Positions 12,076-22,411 are shown, counted from the stretch's first letter. The stretch is DNA of 64,000 nt from Mesorhizobium sp. B2-3-4 (GCF_006442315.1 NZ_VFVY01000001.1:434001-498000); one strand, 5' to 3'. A program made the numbers and translations. The notes: generated from the sequence alone by a model not told the origin.

Positions 12076-12435
12076 ATGGGTACCAAGGAAGCCACTCAGC
12101 GCCGTGCGCAGCGCGTCCGCCGCCAGATCAGGAAGGTCGCCGGCGAGCGTCCGCGCCTGTCGGTTCATCGCACGTCGAAGAACATCTACGTCCAGGTCAT
12201 CGACGACGCCAAGGGCCACACCATCGCCGCCGCCTCGACGCTCGAGAAGGACCTCAAGGGTTCGCTCAAGACCGGCGCCGATACCGCCGCCGCCGCCGCG
12301 ATCGGCAAGCTGATCGCCGAGCGCGCCACCAAGGCCGGCGTCAAGGAAGTCGTCTTCGACCGTGGCCCGTACATCTATCACGGTCGCGTCAAGGCGCTGG
12401 CCGAGGCTGCCCGCGAAGGCGGCTTGAGCTTCTGA
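12076..12435 (+). CDS. rplR: 50S ribosomal protein L18
   Basis: The 119-residue product starts [20 protein letters not shown] and ends in the conserved [23 protein letters not shown] segment. An upstream in-frame ATG would add seven residues (MKARKTT) but lies inside the AAGGCAAGGAAGACC ribosome-binding region, so the later ATG is preferred. L18 carries 5S rRNA into the central protuberance together with L5. Confidence 0.96.
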   Translation: MGTKEATQRRAQRVRRQIRKVAGERPRLSVHRTSKNIYVQVIDDAKGHTIAAASTLEKDLKGSLKTGADTAAAAAIGKLIAERATKAGVKEVVFDRGPYIYHGRVKALAEAAREGGLSF

Positions 12436-12512
12436 TTTTTCGCCGCTGACGACCCAAAAGCGGCGTCGGCAATCTTAAACCCGTGCTTCCGGAAAAGAAC
12501 AAGGAACAGGAT

Positions 12513-13082
12513 ATGGCACAGGAACGTAGGGAAGGCGGCCGCGGCCGCGAGCGTGATCGCGAAGAGCGCGATGACGGCATGGTGGACAAGCTCGTCCACA
12601 TCAATCGCGTCGCCAAGGTCGTCAAGGGTGGCCGTCGCTTCGGCTTCGCCGCGCTCGTCGTCGTCGGCGACCAGAAGGGCCGCGTCGGCTTCGGCCACGG
12701 CAAGGCGCGCGAAGTGCCGGAAGCCATCCGCAAGGCGACCGAATCGGCAAAGCGCGACATGATTTTCGTGCCGCTGCGCTCGGGCCGCACGCTGCATCAC
12801 GACGTCGAAGGACGCTGGGGTGCGGGCCGCGTGCTGCTGCGCGCCGCCAAGCAGGGTACCGGCATCATCGCCGGCGGCCCGATGCGCGCCGTCTTCGAGA
12901 CGCTCGGCATGCATGACGTGGTCGCCAAGTCGATGGGGTCGTCGAACCCCTACAACATGGTTCGCGCCACCTTCGACGCGCTGAAGAGCCAGATGCATCC
13001 CAAGGATGTGGCTGCCGCGCGCGGCATCAAGTATTCGACCCTTCAGGCCCGCCGCGGCACCGCCGTAGCGGCTGAAGAATAG
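12513..13082 (+). CDS. rpsE: 30S ribosomal protein S5
   Basis: The 189-residue product starts [21 protein letters not shown], an Arg/Glu-rich N-terminal extension common in alphaproteobacteria, then the S5 core with [16 protein letters not shown] and the C-terminal [20 protein letters not shown]. An AAGGAACAGGAT site precedes the ATG; an upstream ATG adding ten residues was not chosen because it would place that site inside the coding region. S5 shapes the mRNA entry site and affects decoding fidelity. Confidence 0.96.
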   Translation: MAQERREGGRGRERDREERDDGMVDKLVHINRVAKVVKGGRRFGFAALVVVGDQKGRVGFGHGKAREVPEAIRKATESAKRDMIFVPLRSGRTLHHDVEGRWGAGRVLLRAAKQGTGIIAGGPMRAVFETLGMHDVVAKSMGSSNPYNMVRATFDALKSQMHPKDVAAARGIKYSTLQARRGTAVAAEE

Positions 13083-13106
13083 TCGACCTGACCAGGGATT
13101 TTGACC

Positions 13107-13304
13107 ATGGCCAAGAAAGCAACCAAGACCATCACCGTTGAGCAGATCGGTTCGCCGATCCGCCGCCCGAAGGAACAGCGCGCGACGCTGGTCGGCCTCG
13201 GCCTCAACAAGATGCACAAGCAGCGCACCCTGGAAGATACGCCTTCCGTGCGCGGCATGATCGCTGCCGTTCAGCATCTCGTCCGCGTCGTGGACGAGGG
13301 CTGA
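13107..13304 (+). CDS. rpmD: 50S ribosomal protein L30
   Basis: A 65-residue protein starting [20 protein letters not shown] with the L30 core [22 protein letters not shown] in parts. It is a small 23S-binding protein present only in some bacteria. The ATG chosen follows an AGGGATTTTGACC stretch; a TTG six bases upstream is possible but unlikely. Its position between rpsE and rplO is the usual one. Confidence 0.96.
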   Translation: MAKKATKTITVEQIGSPIRRPKEQRATLVGLGLNKMHKQRTLEDTPSVRGMIAAVQHLVRVVDEG

Positions 13305-13326
13305 ACAAAAGCGCAGGAGAACTCAG

Positions 13327-13800
13327 ATGAAACTCAACGATCTGCGTGACAACGACGGCGCGACGCATTCCAAGAAGCGTCTCGGCCGTGGCATCGGTTC
13401 CGGCTCGGGCAAGACCGCCGGTCGCGGCGTCAAGGGTCAGAAGGCGCGCTCCGGCGTCGCCATCAACGGCTTCGAGGGTGGCCAGATGCCGCTCTACCGT
13501 CGCCTGCCCAAGCGCGGCTTCAACAACCTGTTCGCCAAGAGCTTCACCGTCGTGTCGCTGGCCAAGATCCAGGCCGCGGTCGATGCCAAGAAGCTCGACG
13601 CCAAGGCGACCGTGACCGCCGAGGCCCTGGTTGCCGCCGGCGTCATCCGCCGCGCCAAGGACGGCGTGCGCGTGCTCTCCGACGGTGACCTGAAGGCCAA
13701 GCTTGCCTTCGACGTCGCTGGCGCCTCCAAGGCCGCGATCGAGAAGATCGAAAAGGCCGGCGGTTCGGTCAAGGTGCCGGAAAAGGCAGCCGCCGAGTAA
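13327..13800 (+). CDS. rplO: 50S ribosomal protein L15
   Basis: The 157-residue product has the glycine-rich N-terminal arm ([19 protein letters not shown]) that penetrates 23S rRNA, then the globular C-terminal domain with the KPPERLAA-like segment replaced by an alanine/lysine-rich stretch ending in KAAAE. L15 is a late 50S assembly protein. It is the last ribosomal protein of the spc block, and the 193-bp gap before secY holds a strong hairpin. Confidence 0.96.
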   Translation: MKLNDLRDNDGATHSKKRLGRGIGSGSGKTAGRGVKGQKARSGVAINGFEGGQMPLYRRLPKRGFNNLFAKSFTVVSLAKIQAAVDAKKLDAKATVTAEALVAAGVIRRAKDGVRVLSDGDLKAKLAFDVAGASKAAIEKIEKAGGSVKVPEKAAAE

Positions 13801-13873
13801 CGGCAATTTGAAGCGCGGTCGGCAAGAGTGGCATTCGTTTTTGCTTTCGATCGCGCTTTGATCTGCTCAATTT

Positions 13874-13897
13874 AGCGGCCGCGTCAACGCGGCCGCT
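13874..13897. other. GC-rich 11-bp hairpin between rplO and secY
   Basis: AGCGGCCGCGT (13874-13884) and ACGCGGCCGCT (13887-13897) are exact reverse complements separated by two bases. It is followed by TGCATG rather than a T-run. The 193-bp gap that contains it has no convincing open reading frame. Its stability suggests a role in setting the ratio of secY-adk to ribosomal protein mRNA, by partial termination or mRNA processing; this is inference. Confidence 0.6.
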
Positions 13898-13993
13898 TGC
13901 ATGTTTACAGCCCGGAGCTTATCTCGTGAGCTTCGGTGAAACGCACCGCCTGACCTCACGGGCCATCAAGCGTTACCAAGCGGAGAATCAGGC

Positions 13994-15330
<1,337 letters not shown>

Positions 15331-15334
<4 letters not shown>

Positions 15335-15927
15335 GGTTGATTTTGCTTGGGCCGCCAGGAGCGGGCAAGGGGACGCAAGCACAAAGACTGGTAGAAAAAC
15401 ACGGCATACCCCAGCTTTCGACGGGTGACATGCTGCGTGCCGCAGTCCAGGCGGGTACCGAGGTCGGCAAGCGCGCCAAGGCGGTGATGGATGCCGGCGA
15501 GCTGGTATCGGATGCCATCGTCAACGCCATCGTCGCCGAGCGTATCGATCAGGCCGACTGCGCCAAGGGGTTCATCCTCGACGGTTACCCGCGCACGTTG
15601 GTCCAGGCCGATGCGGTTGAATCGATGCTCTCGGAGCGTGGCATCGGTCTCGATACCGTCATTGAACTCGTCGTCGACGACAGGGCCCTGGTTGGCCGTA
15701 TCGTCAAGCGCGCCGAGGATGCCAAGGCAGCCGGCCAGCCGGTGCGCAAGGACGACAATCCCGCCGTATTCGAAGAGCGTCTGCGCGAGTACTACAAGAA
15801 GACCGCTCCGCTGACCGGCTACTATTACGCCAAGGGCAAGCTCAAGACTGTCGATGGCATGGCCAGCATCGACGCGGTAACGACCGAGATCGAAGCGGTG
15901 CTCGCGGCCGCCGCGAAGGCGCGGTAA
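15331..15927 (+). CDS. adk: Adenylate kinase
   Basis: The 198-residue enzyme interconverts AMP plus ATP and two ADP. It has the P-loop [10 protein letters not shown] at residues 7-16, the AMP-binding STGDMLR and the DGYPRT motif. It is shorter than the 214-residue E. coli enzyme because the LID region is compact and carries no zinc-binding cysteines. The start overlaps the secY stop (ATGA), so the two are translationally coupled, a conserved arrangement. Confidence 0.97.
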
Positions 15928-15946
15928 GGGATTCTAAAGATTAAGC

Positions 15947-15975
15947 TTGACAGAGGCGGATCGCTGCGGTATGGC
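15947..15975 (+). promoter_or_regulatory. Sigma70-type promoter for rpsM-rpsK-rpoA-rplQ
   Basis: A consensus TTGACA (15947-15952) is followed after exactly 17 bp by TATGGC (15970-15975). It lies just after the adk stop and 170 bp upstream of rpsM, in the only gap of the spc-alpha junction large enough for a promoter. This would let the alpha block be transcribed independently of the upstream genes. The call rests on sequence match only. Confidence 0.6.
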
Positions 15976-16004
15976 GGCCCGTCTCCTATCAGATGCGCAC
16001 TTTG

Positions 16005-16022
16005 CTTGTCCGCAAGGGCAAG
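16005..16022 (+). other. GNRA-capped hairpin in the rpsM leader
   Basis: CTTGTCC (16005-16011) pairs with GGGCAAG (16016-16022), including one G-U pair, closed by a GCAA tetraloop. It would lie near the 5' end of a roughly 160-nt leader if transcription starts from the promoter at 15947. In E. coli the alpha operon leader is bound by S4; rpsD is not in this cluster, so any regulator here is unknown. Confidence 0.35.
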
Positions 16023-16144
16023 GCAGTCGCTTTGAACTGGAAACTCCCGCAAGGGCCGGCCTCCACCGGACGCGGGGCAATTTGAACAGCGCCAGGCCTG
16101 CCTTGTTTCGAAGGTTGGTCGGCCCAGATGGAGAAGAGAAGAAC

Positions 16145-16513
16145 ATGGCTCGTATAGCCGGCGTCAACATTCCGACCAACAAGCGCGTCGTCATCGCGCT
16201 TCAGTACATTCACGGCATTGGCAAGAAGTTCGCCCAGGAGATCGTCGACAAGGTCGGCATCCCGGCCGAGCGCCGCGTCAACCAGCTGACCGACGCGGAA
16301 GTGCTGCAGATCCGCGAGACGATCGACCGCGACTACCAGGTCGAGGGCGACCTGCGCCGCGAAGTTTCGATGAACATCAAGCGTCTGATGGACCTCGGCT
16401 GCTACCGCGGCCTGCGTCACCGTCGCTCGCTGCCGGTTCGCGGCCAGCGCACGCACACCAATGCACGTACCCGCAAGGGCCCGGCCAAGTCGATCGCCGG
16501 TAAGAAGAAGTAA
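16145..16513 (+). CDS. rpsM: 30S ribosomal protein S13
   Basis: The 122-residue product starts [20 protein letters not shown] and contains [13 protein letters not shown] and the C-terminal [16 protein letters not shown] with a basic tail. It is full length for S13, which bridges the subunits and contacts the P-site tRNA. An AGAAGAGAAGAAC stretch lies before the ATG. Longer in-frame extensions upstream read through the leader and were rejected. It is the first gene of the alpha block. Confidence 0.97.
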   Translation: MARIAGVNIPTNKRVVIALQYIHGIGKKFAQEIVDKVGIPAERRVNQLTDAEVLQIRETIDRDYQVEGDLRREVSMNIKRLMDLGCYRGLRHRRSLPVRGQRTHTNARTRKGPAKSIAGKKK

Positions 16514-16517
16514 TTTG

Positions 16518-16600
16518 GAGTGAGTAGCCGGTAGTGAGTAGTGAGAGGCGACTTCAACGGTTGCGTCTCGTCACTACCCACTAATTCGCCACTCACTTTC
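16518..16600. repeat. Long imperfect palindrome with TAGTGAG units between rpsM and rpsK
   Basis: The 140-bp gap between S13 and S11 holds two arms of about 33 bases (about 16520-16552 and 16563-16596) that are imperfect reverse complements. The left arm contains the tandem unit GTAGTGAGTAGTGAG and the right arm GTCACTACCCACTA. It resembles a MITE or REP-type insertion rather than a ribosomal-protein regulatory site. It leaves both genes and the rpsK ribosome-binding site intact. Confidence 0.6.
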
Positions 16601-16653
16601 TAGGTGGAGCCGCTGGCATTACGGCGGTGTAGAGATCAACTGAAAGGACTACC

Positions 16654-17043
16654 ATGGCCAAGGAAGCCGCACGTGTTCGCCGCCGCGAACGCAAAAACAT
16701 TTCGTCGGGCGTTGCCCACGTCAATTCGACCTTCAACAACACGATGATCACCATCACCGACGCGCAGGGCAATTCGATCGCCTGGTCGTCGGCCGGAGCC
16801 CAGGGCTTCAAGGGCTCGCGCAAGTCGACCCCGTTCGCCGCCCAGATGGCTGCCGAAGACGTCGCCAAGAAGGCCCAGGAACATGGCATGCGCATGCTCG
16901 AAGTCGAGGTCTGCGGACCTGGCTCCGGCCGTGAATCGGCGCTGCGCGCCCTGCAGGCGGCCGGCTTCACCATCACCTCGATCCGTGATGTGACGCCGAT
17001 CCCGCACAATGGCTGCCGCCCGCGCAAGAAGCGCCGCGTCTAA
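16654..17043 (+). CDS. rpsK: 30S ribosomal protein S11
   Basis: The 129-residue product contains the S11 core [20 protein letters not shown] and ends [10 protein letters not shown], with the conserved Asn-Gly that is converted to isoaspartate in some bacteria (HNGCRP). S11 forms part of the platform near the Shine-Dalgarno helix. The ATG follows GAAAGGACTACC. It is separated from rpsM by a palindromic element and from rpoA by 102 bp with hairpins. Confidence 0.97.
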   Translation: MAKEAARVRRRERKNISSGVAHVNSTFNNTMITITDAQGNSIAWSSAGAQGFKGSRKSTPFAAQMAAEDVAKKAQEHGMRMLEVEVCGPGSGRESALRALQAAGFTITSIRDVTPIPHNGCRPRKKRRV

Positions 17044-17101
17044 CAGTATCGAACGCCGCGCGAACGCCCCAAAAAGCGTTCCTCCACGGTATTCCAGGTC
17101 G

Positions 17102-17126
17102 CCCGCCACGATTGGATGGTGGCGGG
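17102..17126 (+). other. Hairpin just upstream of the rpoA ribosome-binding site
   Basis: CCCGCCAC (17102-17109) pairs exactly with GTGGCGGG (17119-17126) across a 9-nt loop. The rpoA ribosome-binding site GGAAGGA follows a few bases later. A second small hairpin (GAACGC...GCGTTC) lies near 17061-17081. The position suggests control of translation or mRNA processing of rpoA, which is inference. Confidence 0.45.
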
Positions 17127-17145
17127 TCAACGGAAGGAAAGCATC

Positions 17146-18156
17146 ATGATCCAGAAAAATTGGCAGGAACTGATCAAGCCGAACAAGATCGAGTTCTCGT
17201 CGAAGAAGAAGACGCTGACCACGCTGGTCGCCGAGCCGCTTGAGCGCGGCTTTGGTCTGACCCTCGGCAACGCGTTGCGCCGCGTGCTTTTGTCTTCGCT
17301 GCGCGGTGCGGCCGTCACCGCCGTGCAGATCGACGGTGTTCTGCATGAGTTCTCGTCCATCGCCGGCGTACGCGAGGACGTGACCGACATCGTCCTCAAC
17401 ATCAAGGAAATCGCCATCCGCATGGAAGGCGATGGCCCCAAGCGCATGGTCGTTCGCAAGCAGGGCCCGGGCGCGGTTCTGGCCGGCGACATCCAGACGG
17501 TTGGCGACGTCGAGATCCTCAATCCCGACCACGTCATCTGCACGCTGGACGAAGGCGCTGAAATCCGCATGGAGTTCACCGTCGACACCGGCAAGGGCTA
17601 CGTGCCGGCCGAGCGCAACCGCGCCGAGGACGCGCCGATCGGGCTTATTCCGGTCGACAGCCTCTATTCGCCGGTCAAGAAGGTCTCCTACAAGGTCGAG
17701 AACACCCGCGAGGGCCAGGTTCTCGACTATGACAAGCTGACCATGACCATCGAGACCGACGGTTCGATCTCGGGCGAGGACGCGGTCGCTTTCGCCGCCC
17801 GCATCCTGCAGGACCAGCTCGGCCTGTTCGTCAACTTCGACGAGCCGCAGAAGGAAGTCGCGGCGGAAGCCGTCACCGAGCTCGCCTTCAACCCGGCGCT
17901 GCTCAAGAAGGTCGACGAACTCGAGCTTTCGGTGCGTTCGGCCAACTGCCTGAAGAACGACAACATCGTCTATATCGGCGATCTCATCCAGAAGACCGAA
18001 GCCGAGATGCTGCGCACCCCGAACTTCGGCCGCAAGTCGCTGAACGAGATCAAGGAAGTGCTGGCGGCGATGGGCCTCCATCTCGGCATGGAAGTGCCGG
18101 ACTGGCCGCCGGAAAATATCGAAGACCTCGCAAAGCGTTACGAAGACCAATATTGA
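17146..18156 (+). CDS. rpoA: DNA-directed RNA polymerase subunit alpha
   Basis: The 336-residue product starts [17 protein letters not shown], the alphaproteobacterial alpha N-terminus, and contains [19 protein letters not shown] in the dimerising N-terminal domain and the C-terminal domain with [30 protein letters not shown] in parts, which contacts UP elements and activators. The ATG follows a GGAAGGAAAGCATC site; an upstream GTG/ATG reading ten extra residues was rejected. It is flanked by rpsK and rplQ. Confidence 0.98.
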
Positions 18157-18169
18157 GCATGAATTCCGA

Positions 18170-18195
18170 GGACCGGCGGCGTGAGCCGCGGGTCC
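18170..18195 (+). other. GC-rich hairpin after rpoA
   Basis: GGACC-G-GCGGC (18170-18180) pairs with GCCGC-G-GGTCC (18185-18195) around a GTGA loop, with one internal G-G mismatch. It begins 13 bases after the rpoA stop in the 103-bp gap before rplQ. No T-run follows, so complete termination is unlikely. Confidence 0.45.
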
Positions 18196-18217
18196 GACGG
18201 TCATGCGGAAAACCATC

Positions 18218-18233
18218 AGAGGCCGTGGCCTCT
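18218..18233. other. 16-bp palindrome before rplQ
   Basis: AGAGGCC-GT-GGCCTCT is a near-continuous palindrome 26 bp upstream of the rplQ start, close to its GAAGAAGGAAAAG ribosome-binding region. Together with the hairpin at 18170 it makes the rpoA-rplQ gap strongly structured. Function unknown. Confidence 0.4.
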
Positions 18234-18259
18234 TGAACAACTGAAGAAGGAAAAGAGCC

Positions 18260-18691
18260 ATGCGCCACGGTTTCAAAGGCCGTCGCTTCGCCCGCAGCGT
18301 AAGCCACCGCAAGTCGATGTTCGCCAACCTCGCCGTGTCTCTGCTCGAGCACGAGCAGATCGTCACCACCTTGCCGAAGGCGAAGGACCTGCGTCCGATC
18401 GTCGAGAAGCTGGTGACGCTCGGCAAGCGCGGCGACCTGCACGCCCGCCGCCAGGTGATCGCCCAGATCGGCAATGAAGGCGTCGTCAAGCGCCTGTTCG
18501 ACACCATCGCCCCGCGCTACGCCAACCGCAATGGCGGCTATCTGCGCATCATGAAGGCGGGCTTCCGTCACGGCGACAACGCCGCGATGGCGGTTATCGA
18601 GTTCGTCGACCGCGACACCGACGCCAAGGGCGCCGGCGACCGCGCTCGCCTCGAGGCCGAAGGCGCCAACGAGGAAGCCGCGGCCGCATAA
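18260..18691 (+). CDS. rplQ: 50S ribosomal protein L17
   Basis: The 143-residue product starts [20 protein letters not shown] and contains the conserved [23 protein letters not shown] in parts; the last 25 residues are an Ala/Glu-rich extension seen in alphaproteobacteria. L17 lies near the tunnel exit. It closes the ribosomal run: a strong intrinsic terminator starts 25 bp after its stop. Confidence 0.97.
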   Translation: MRHGFKGRRFARSVSHRKSMFANLAVSLLEHEQIVTTLPKAKDLRPIVEKLVTLGKRGDLHARRQVIAQIGNEGVVKRLFDTIAPRYANRNGGYLRIMKAGFRHGDNAAMAVIEFVDRDTDAKGAGDRARLEAEGANEEAAAA

Positions 18692-18715
18692 GCCGCGATT
18701 TTTTCTGAAGAGTTC

Positions 18716-18738
18716 AAGGGGCCTGCGGGCCCCTTTTT
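18716..18738 (+). terminator. Intrinsic terminator after rplQ
   Basis: AAGGGGCC (18716-18723) and GGCCCCTT (18728-18735) form a perfect 8-bp stem with a TGCG loop, followed by a T-run. It ends the long translation operon. Confidence 0.9.
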
Positions 18739-18891
18739 CTTATCTGATGCGGCAGATCGCAAATTTATTTCCGGTGTTTCGGACGCAGCCGGGCAGTTTT
18801 CAGCCGAAATATCCGCCCTTCAGCGGCTTAGCCTTTCATTTTGCACAATCGTCGGGACAATGCGCCCGAACTCGCCTTGGAGGATTCGCGA

Positions 18892-20385
18892 ATGCGCGCC
18901 AAAAGACTGTCCCTCGTTCTGCTCTGCGCCTTCATGGTGTTCGCAGCCGCGCCGGCAGTCCGGCAGGCGCTGGCCGAAGACGCCGCCAAGCCCGCCGATC
19001 CGGGGCTCTCGGACGTGCTGACCGACCTGCTGCACGGCGTTGAAGGCGAGAATGCCACGTCCGGGCCGGACAAGCGCGTGCCGTTCGGCCGCGAGGAAGT
19101 CCAGCTGTCCTTCGCCCCGCTGGTCAAGCAGACGGCGCCCGCCGTGGTCAACGTCTATGCCTCGCAGACGGCCAAGGTGACATCGCCCTTCGAGGGCGAT
19201 CCCTTCTTCGAGGAGTTTTTCGGCCGCGCGCAGCCTCGTGCCCAGTCCTCGCTGGGTTCGGGCGTGCTGGTCGACCCGAGCGGTGTCATCGTCACCAACT
19301 TCCACGTCATCAAGGACGCCGACGAGGTCAAGGTGGCGACCGCCGACGGGCGCGAATTCGCCAGCAAGGTGATGCTCAAGGACGAGACGCTCGATCTCGC
19401 CGTGCTCAAGATCGAATCCGACAAGCCGTTCCCGGTCATCGCTATCGGTGATTCCGACGCGCTCGAGGTCGGCGATCTGGTGCTGGCGATCGGCAATCCG
19501 TTCGGCGTCGGCCAGACCACCACCAGCGGCATCGTTTCGGCCCTTGCGCGCAGCCATATCGGCGTTTCGGATTCGGGCTACTTCATCCAGACCGACGCCG
19601 CCATCAATCCCGGCAATTCCGGCGGCGCGCTGATCAACATGGGTGGCCAGCTCGTCGGCATCAACACCGCCATCTACAGCCGCAGCGGCGGATCGATCGG
19701 CATTGGTTTCGCCATCCCAGCCAACATGGTGCGGGCGTTCGCCGACGCCGCCAAGGCCGGCCTCGATTTCTTCGAGCGGCCCTATATCGGCGCCGAGTTC
19801 GAAGCGGTGACGCCGCAGATCGCCGAGTCGCTCGGCATGGAAAAGCCGACGGGAGCGCTCGTCTCCTCGGTTGAAGCCACAGGCCCTGCCGGCAAGGCCG
19901 GGCTGAAGCCCGGCGACGTCGTCCTTCAGGTCAACGGCAAGCCGGTGGAAAGCATCGAGGCGCTCGATTACCGCATGGCGACGCTGTCGATCGGCACCAA
20001 GGCCAATTTCGCGATCCTGACCAAGGGACAGCAGGCGGCGATGGACATCGCGCTGGAACGCGCGCCGGAAGGTGCGAAGGCGGCCGAGGTGACGCTGCAT
20101 GGCCGCAGCCCGTTCTCGGGCGCCAAGGTTTCCGAATTGTCGCCGCGGCTTGCCCAGAAGCTTGGCCTGCGGACCGATCTCAAGGGTGTGACGGTGATCG
20201 ACATCAATCGCGATTCGCCCGCGGCCGATTTCGGCTTCCAGCCGGGTGACATCGTGCGCGAGGTCAACGGCACCAGCATCGACACCGCCGCGACACTGGC
20301 GCAAGTCGCCCAGCAGGACACGCGCTGGTGGCGCTTTACCGTCGAGCGTGGCGGGCAGATACTGCGCCAGGTGTTGCGTTACTGA
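18892..20385 (+). CDS. degP: Periplasmic DegP/DegQ-type serine protease
   Basis: The 497-residue protein has a cleavable signal peptide (about residues 1-28, hydrophobic core LSLVLLCAFMVFAAAP), a trypsin-like domain and two PDZ domains. The catalytic triad is visible: His138 in TNFHVI, Asp168 in LDLAVLKI and Ser243 in NPGNSGGAL. The family degrades or refolds misfolded envelope proteins. The start follows a TTGGAGG site; an in-frame upstream ATG adds 17 residues that would bury the signal peptide. The gene is alone, 154 bp after the rplQ terminator. Assignment to DegP rather than DegQ or Do-like paralogues is uncertain. Confidence 0.9.
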   Translation: MRAKRLSLVLLCAFMVFAAAPAVRQALAEDAAKPADPGLSDVLTDLLHGVEGENATSGPDKRVPFGREEVQLSFAPLVKQTAPAVVNVYASQTAKVTSPFEGDPFFEEFFGRAQPRAQSSLGSGVLVDPSGVIVTNFHVIKDADEVKVATADGREFASKVMLKDETLDLAVLKIESDKPFPVIAIGDSDALEVGDLVLAIGNPFGVGQTTTSGIVSALARSHIGVSDSGYFIQTDAAINPGNSGGALINMGGQLVGINTAIYSRSGGSIGIGFAIPANMVRAFADAAKAGLDFFERPYIGAEFEAVTPQIAESLGMEKPTGALVSSVEATGPAGKAGLKPGDVVLQVNGKPVESIEALDYRMATLSIGTKANFAILTKGQQAAMDIALERAPEGAKAAEVTLHGRSPFSGAKVSELSPRLAQKLGLRTDLKGVTVIDINRDSPAADFGFQPGDIVREVNGTSIDTAATLAQVAQQDTRWWRFTVERGGQILRQVLRY

Positions 20386-20426
20386 GTTCGATCTGAAGGG
20401 ATCGCGCTCCAAACCAAAAGAAGTGC

Positions 20427-21734
20427 ATGGCCGATCTGTTCAGCGTCGATGAACCGGAAAAAGCGCCGCCCGGGCGGCCGCTGGCCGACAGGTTGCGGCC
20501 GAAGAATCTTGGCGAGGTCGTCGGCCAGGAGCATCTGACCGGTCCCGATGGCGCGCTGACCCGGCTGATCGGCTCGGGGTCGCTGGGGTCGATGATCTTC
20601 TGGGGGCCGCCGGGCACCGGCAAGACCACGGTGGCGCGGCTGCTTGCCGGCGAAACCAGCATGGCCTTCGAGCAGATATCGGCGGTCTTTTCCGGTGTCG
20701 CCGACCTCAAGAAAGTATTCGAAGCGGCCAAGCTGCGTCGCGCCAATGGCCGGCAGACGCTGCTCTTCGTCGACGAAATCCATCGCTTCAACCGCGCCCA
20801 GCAGGATTCCTTCCTTCCCGTCATGGAGGATGGAACCGTCGTGCTGGTCGGCGCCACGACCGAAAATCCGTCTTTCGAACTCAACGCCGCGCTGTTGTCG
20901 CGCGCGCGCGTCATGGTCTTTCATTCGCTTGGCGAGGAGAGCATCGCCAAGCTGATGATGCGGGCGGAGGAGACCGAGGGCAGGGCGCTGCCGCTCGACG
21001 ACGAGGCGCGCACGATGCTGATCCGCATGAGCGATGGCGACGGACGGGCGTCGTTGACGCTCGCCGAGGAAGTCTGGCGTGCCGCCAAGCCTGGCGAGAT
21101 ATTCGATCCCGAGGGGTTGCAGCGCATCGTCCAGCGTCGCGCACCCATTTACGACAAGGGCCAGGACGGTCACTACAATCTGATCTCGGCGCTGCACAAG
21201 TCGGTGCGCGGCTCGGATCCGGATGCCGCGCTCTACTATCTCGCCCGCATGTTCGACGCCGGCGAGGATCCGCTCTATCTCGGCCGTCGGTTGGTACGCA
21301 TGGCGATGGAGGATATCGGGCTTGCCGACCCGCAGGCACTGGTCGTCGCGAATGCCGCCAAGGACGCCTACGACTATCTCGGCTCCCCGGAGGGTGAGCT
21401 CGCCTTTGCCGAGGCCACCGTCTATCTCGCCACCGCGCCGAAATCCAATGCCGTCTATACCGCCTTCAAGGCGGCCACGCAGGCAGCCAAGCAGCACGGC
21501 TCGCTGCTGCCGCCAAAGCATATCCTCAACGCGCCGACCAAGCTGATGAAGGAAGAGGACTACGGCGCCGGTTATCGCTACGACCATGATGAGCCGGACG
21601 CCTTTTCGGGCCAGGACTATTTTCCGGAGAAAATGGGCCGCCAGATATTCTACGATCCGCCCGAGCGTGGTTTCGAGCGCGATATCAGAAAGCGGCTCGA
21701 CTACTGGGCGAAGCTGCGCAAAGAGCGGGAATAG
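20427..21734 (+). CDS. rarA: Replication-associated recombination protein RarA (MgsA)
   Basis: The 435-residue AAA+ ATPase resembles clamp-loader subunits. Walker A is GPPGTGKTTVARLL (about residue 57) and Walker B LLFVDEIHRF (about residue 112), followed by sensor 1 GATTENPSFELN; the C-terminal MgsA domain is intact, ending near WAKLRKERE. RarA acts at stalled replication forks and interacts with SSB. It follows the protease gene by 41 bp and precedes a DUF930 gene by 5 bp, so it is probably co-transcribed with the latter. Confidence 0.95.
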   Translation: MADLFSVDEPEKAPPGRPLADRLRPKNLGEVVGQEHLTGPDGALTRLIGSGSLGSMIFWGPPGTGKTTVARLLAGETSMAFEQISAVFSGVADLKKVFEAAKLRRANGRQTLLFVDEIHRFNRAQQDSFLPVMEDGTVVLVGATTENPSFELNAALLSRARVMVFHSLGEESIAKLMMRAEETEGRALPLDDEARTMLIRMSDGDGRASLTLAEEVWRAAKPGEIFDPEGLQRIVQRRAPIYDKGQDGHYNLISALHKSVRGSDPDAALYYLARMFDAGEDPLYLGRRLVRMAMEDIGLADPQALVVANAAKDAYDYLGSPEGELAFAEATVYLATAPKSNAVYTAFKAATQAAKQHGSLLPPKHILNAPTKLMKEEDYGAGYRYDHDEPDAFSGQDYFPEKMGRQIFYDPPERGFERDIRKRLDYWAKLRKERE

Positions 21735-21739
21735 CCGGC

Positions 21740-22411
21740 TTGCGGAGCCCGGTAGCCCTGGCGCTGCGAAACGAGGCCTCGCCCTGGGGCATTTCCACTT
21801 CCGTTCTCCTGCACGCGCTGCTTGCCGCCACGGTTATGTTGATACCGGCGCCCAAGCGGCCGGGCCGGCCCGAAGAGGAGCGCGTGTCGGTCGACATCCT
21901 GACGCCGCAACAGTTCGAGGCTTCGACAAGGCCGCCTCCGCCGCCCGTCGAGGTGACGGCGCCCGCGCCCATGCCCGCGGCGCCAGCGCCTGCTCCGGTC
22001 ACCTCCCGGCCTCCCGCCGTGCCCGCGATGATCCGCCCGACCCAGATGCTGTCCGCCAGGACCCTGGCCGATCCGCGCAGCAAACAGGCCCACGCCGATC
22101 TCAAGACCTTCGCGTCCGATGAGCGCATGGTGCAGCTGTGCAATCTGGAGGCCATGGACCAGATCCGCCAATGGCGCGCGGATTTCCAACCGGAGCGCGT
22201 GGTTCCGTACGCGACCGCCGAGGAAAAGATCGCCGGCACGACGATCGCCGCCGATGGTGCGGCTTTTCGCAGCCGCAAAAACTGGTACAGTCTGAAGTTC
22301 AAATGCCAGCTCGCCCATGACGGTGAAAGCGTCATTGGCTTTGAATTCCTGGTCGGCGACCCCGTCGCCAGGGATAAATGGGACGAGCTCGGCCTGCCGG
22401 CGGTGCATTGA
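21740..22411 (+). CDS. DUF930 family protein with TonB-like N-terminus
   Basis: The 223-residue product starts at a TTG 5 bp after rarA. Residues 15-37 form one membrane segment (WGISTSVLLHALLAATVMLI), followed by a long Pro/Ala-rich stretch (about residues 65-100: PPPPPVEVTAPAPMPAAPAP), a layout like TonB or TolA. The C-terminal half (from about residue 125: DLKTFASDERMVQLCNLEAM, then WRADFQPERVVPYA) matches the DUF930 family. The function of DUF930 is unknown; a periplasm-facing domain on a membrane anchor is inferred. The start codon has only a weak upstream purine run. Confidence 0.75.
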   Translation: MRSPVALALRNEASPWGISTSVLLHALLAATVMLIPAPKRPGRPEEERVSVDILTPQQFEASTRPPPPPVEVTAPAPMPAAPAPAPVTSRPPAVPAMIRPTQMLSARTLADPRSKQAHADLKTFASDERMVQLCNLEAMDQIRQWRADFQPERVVPYATAEEKIAGTTIAADGAAFRSRKNWYSLKFKCQLAHDGESVIGFEFLVGDPVARDKWDELGLPAVH

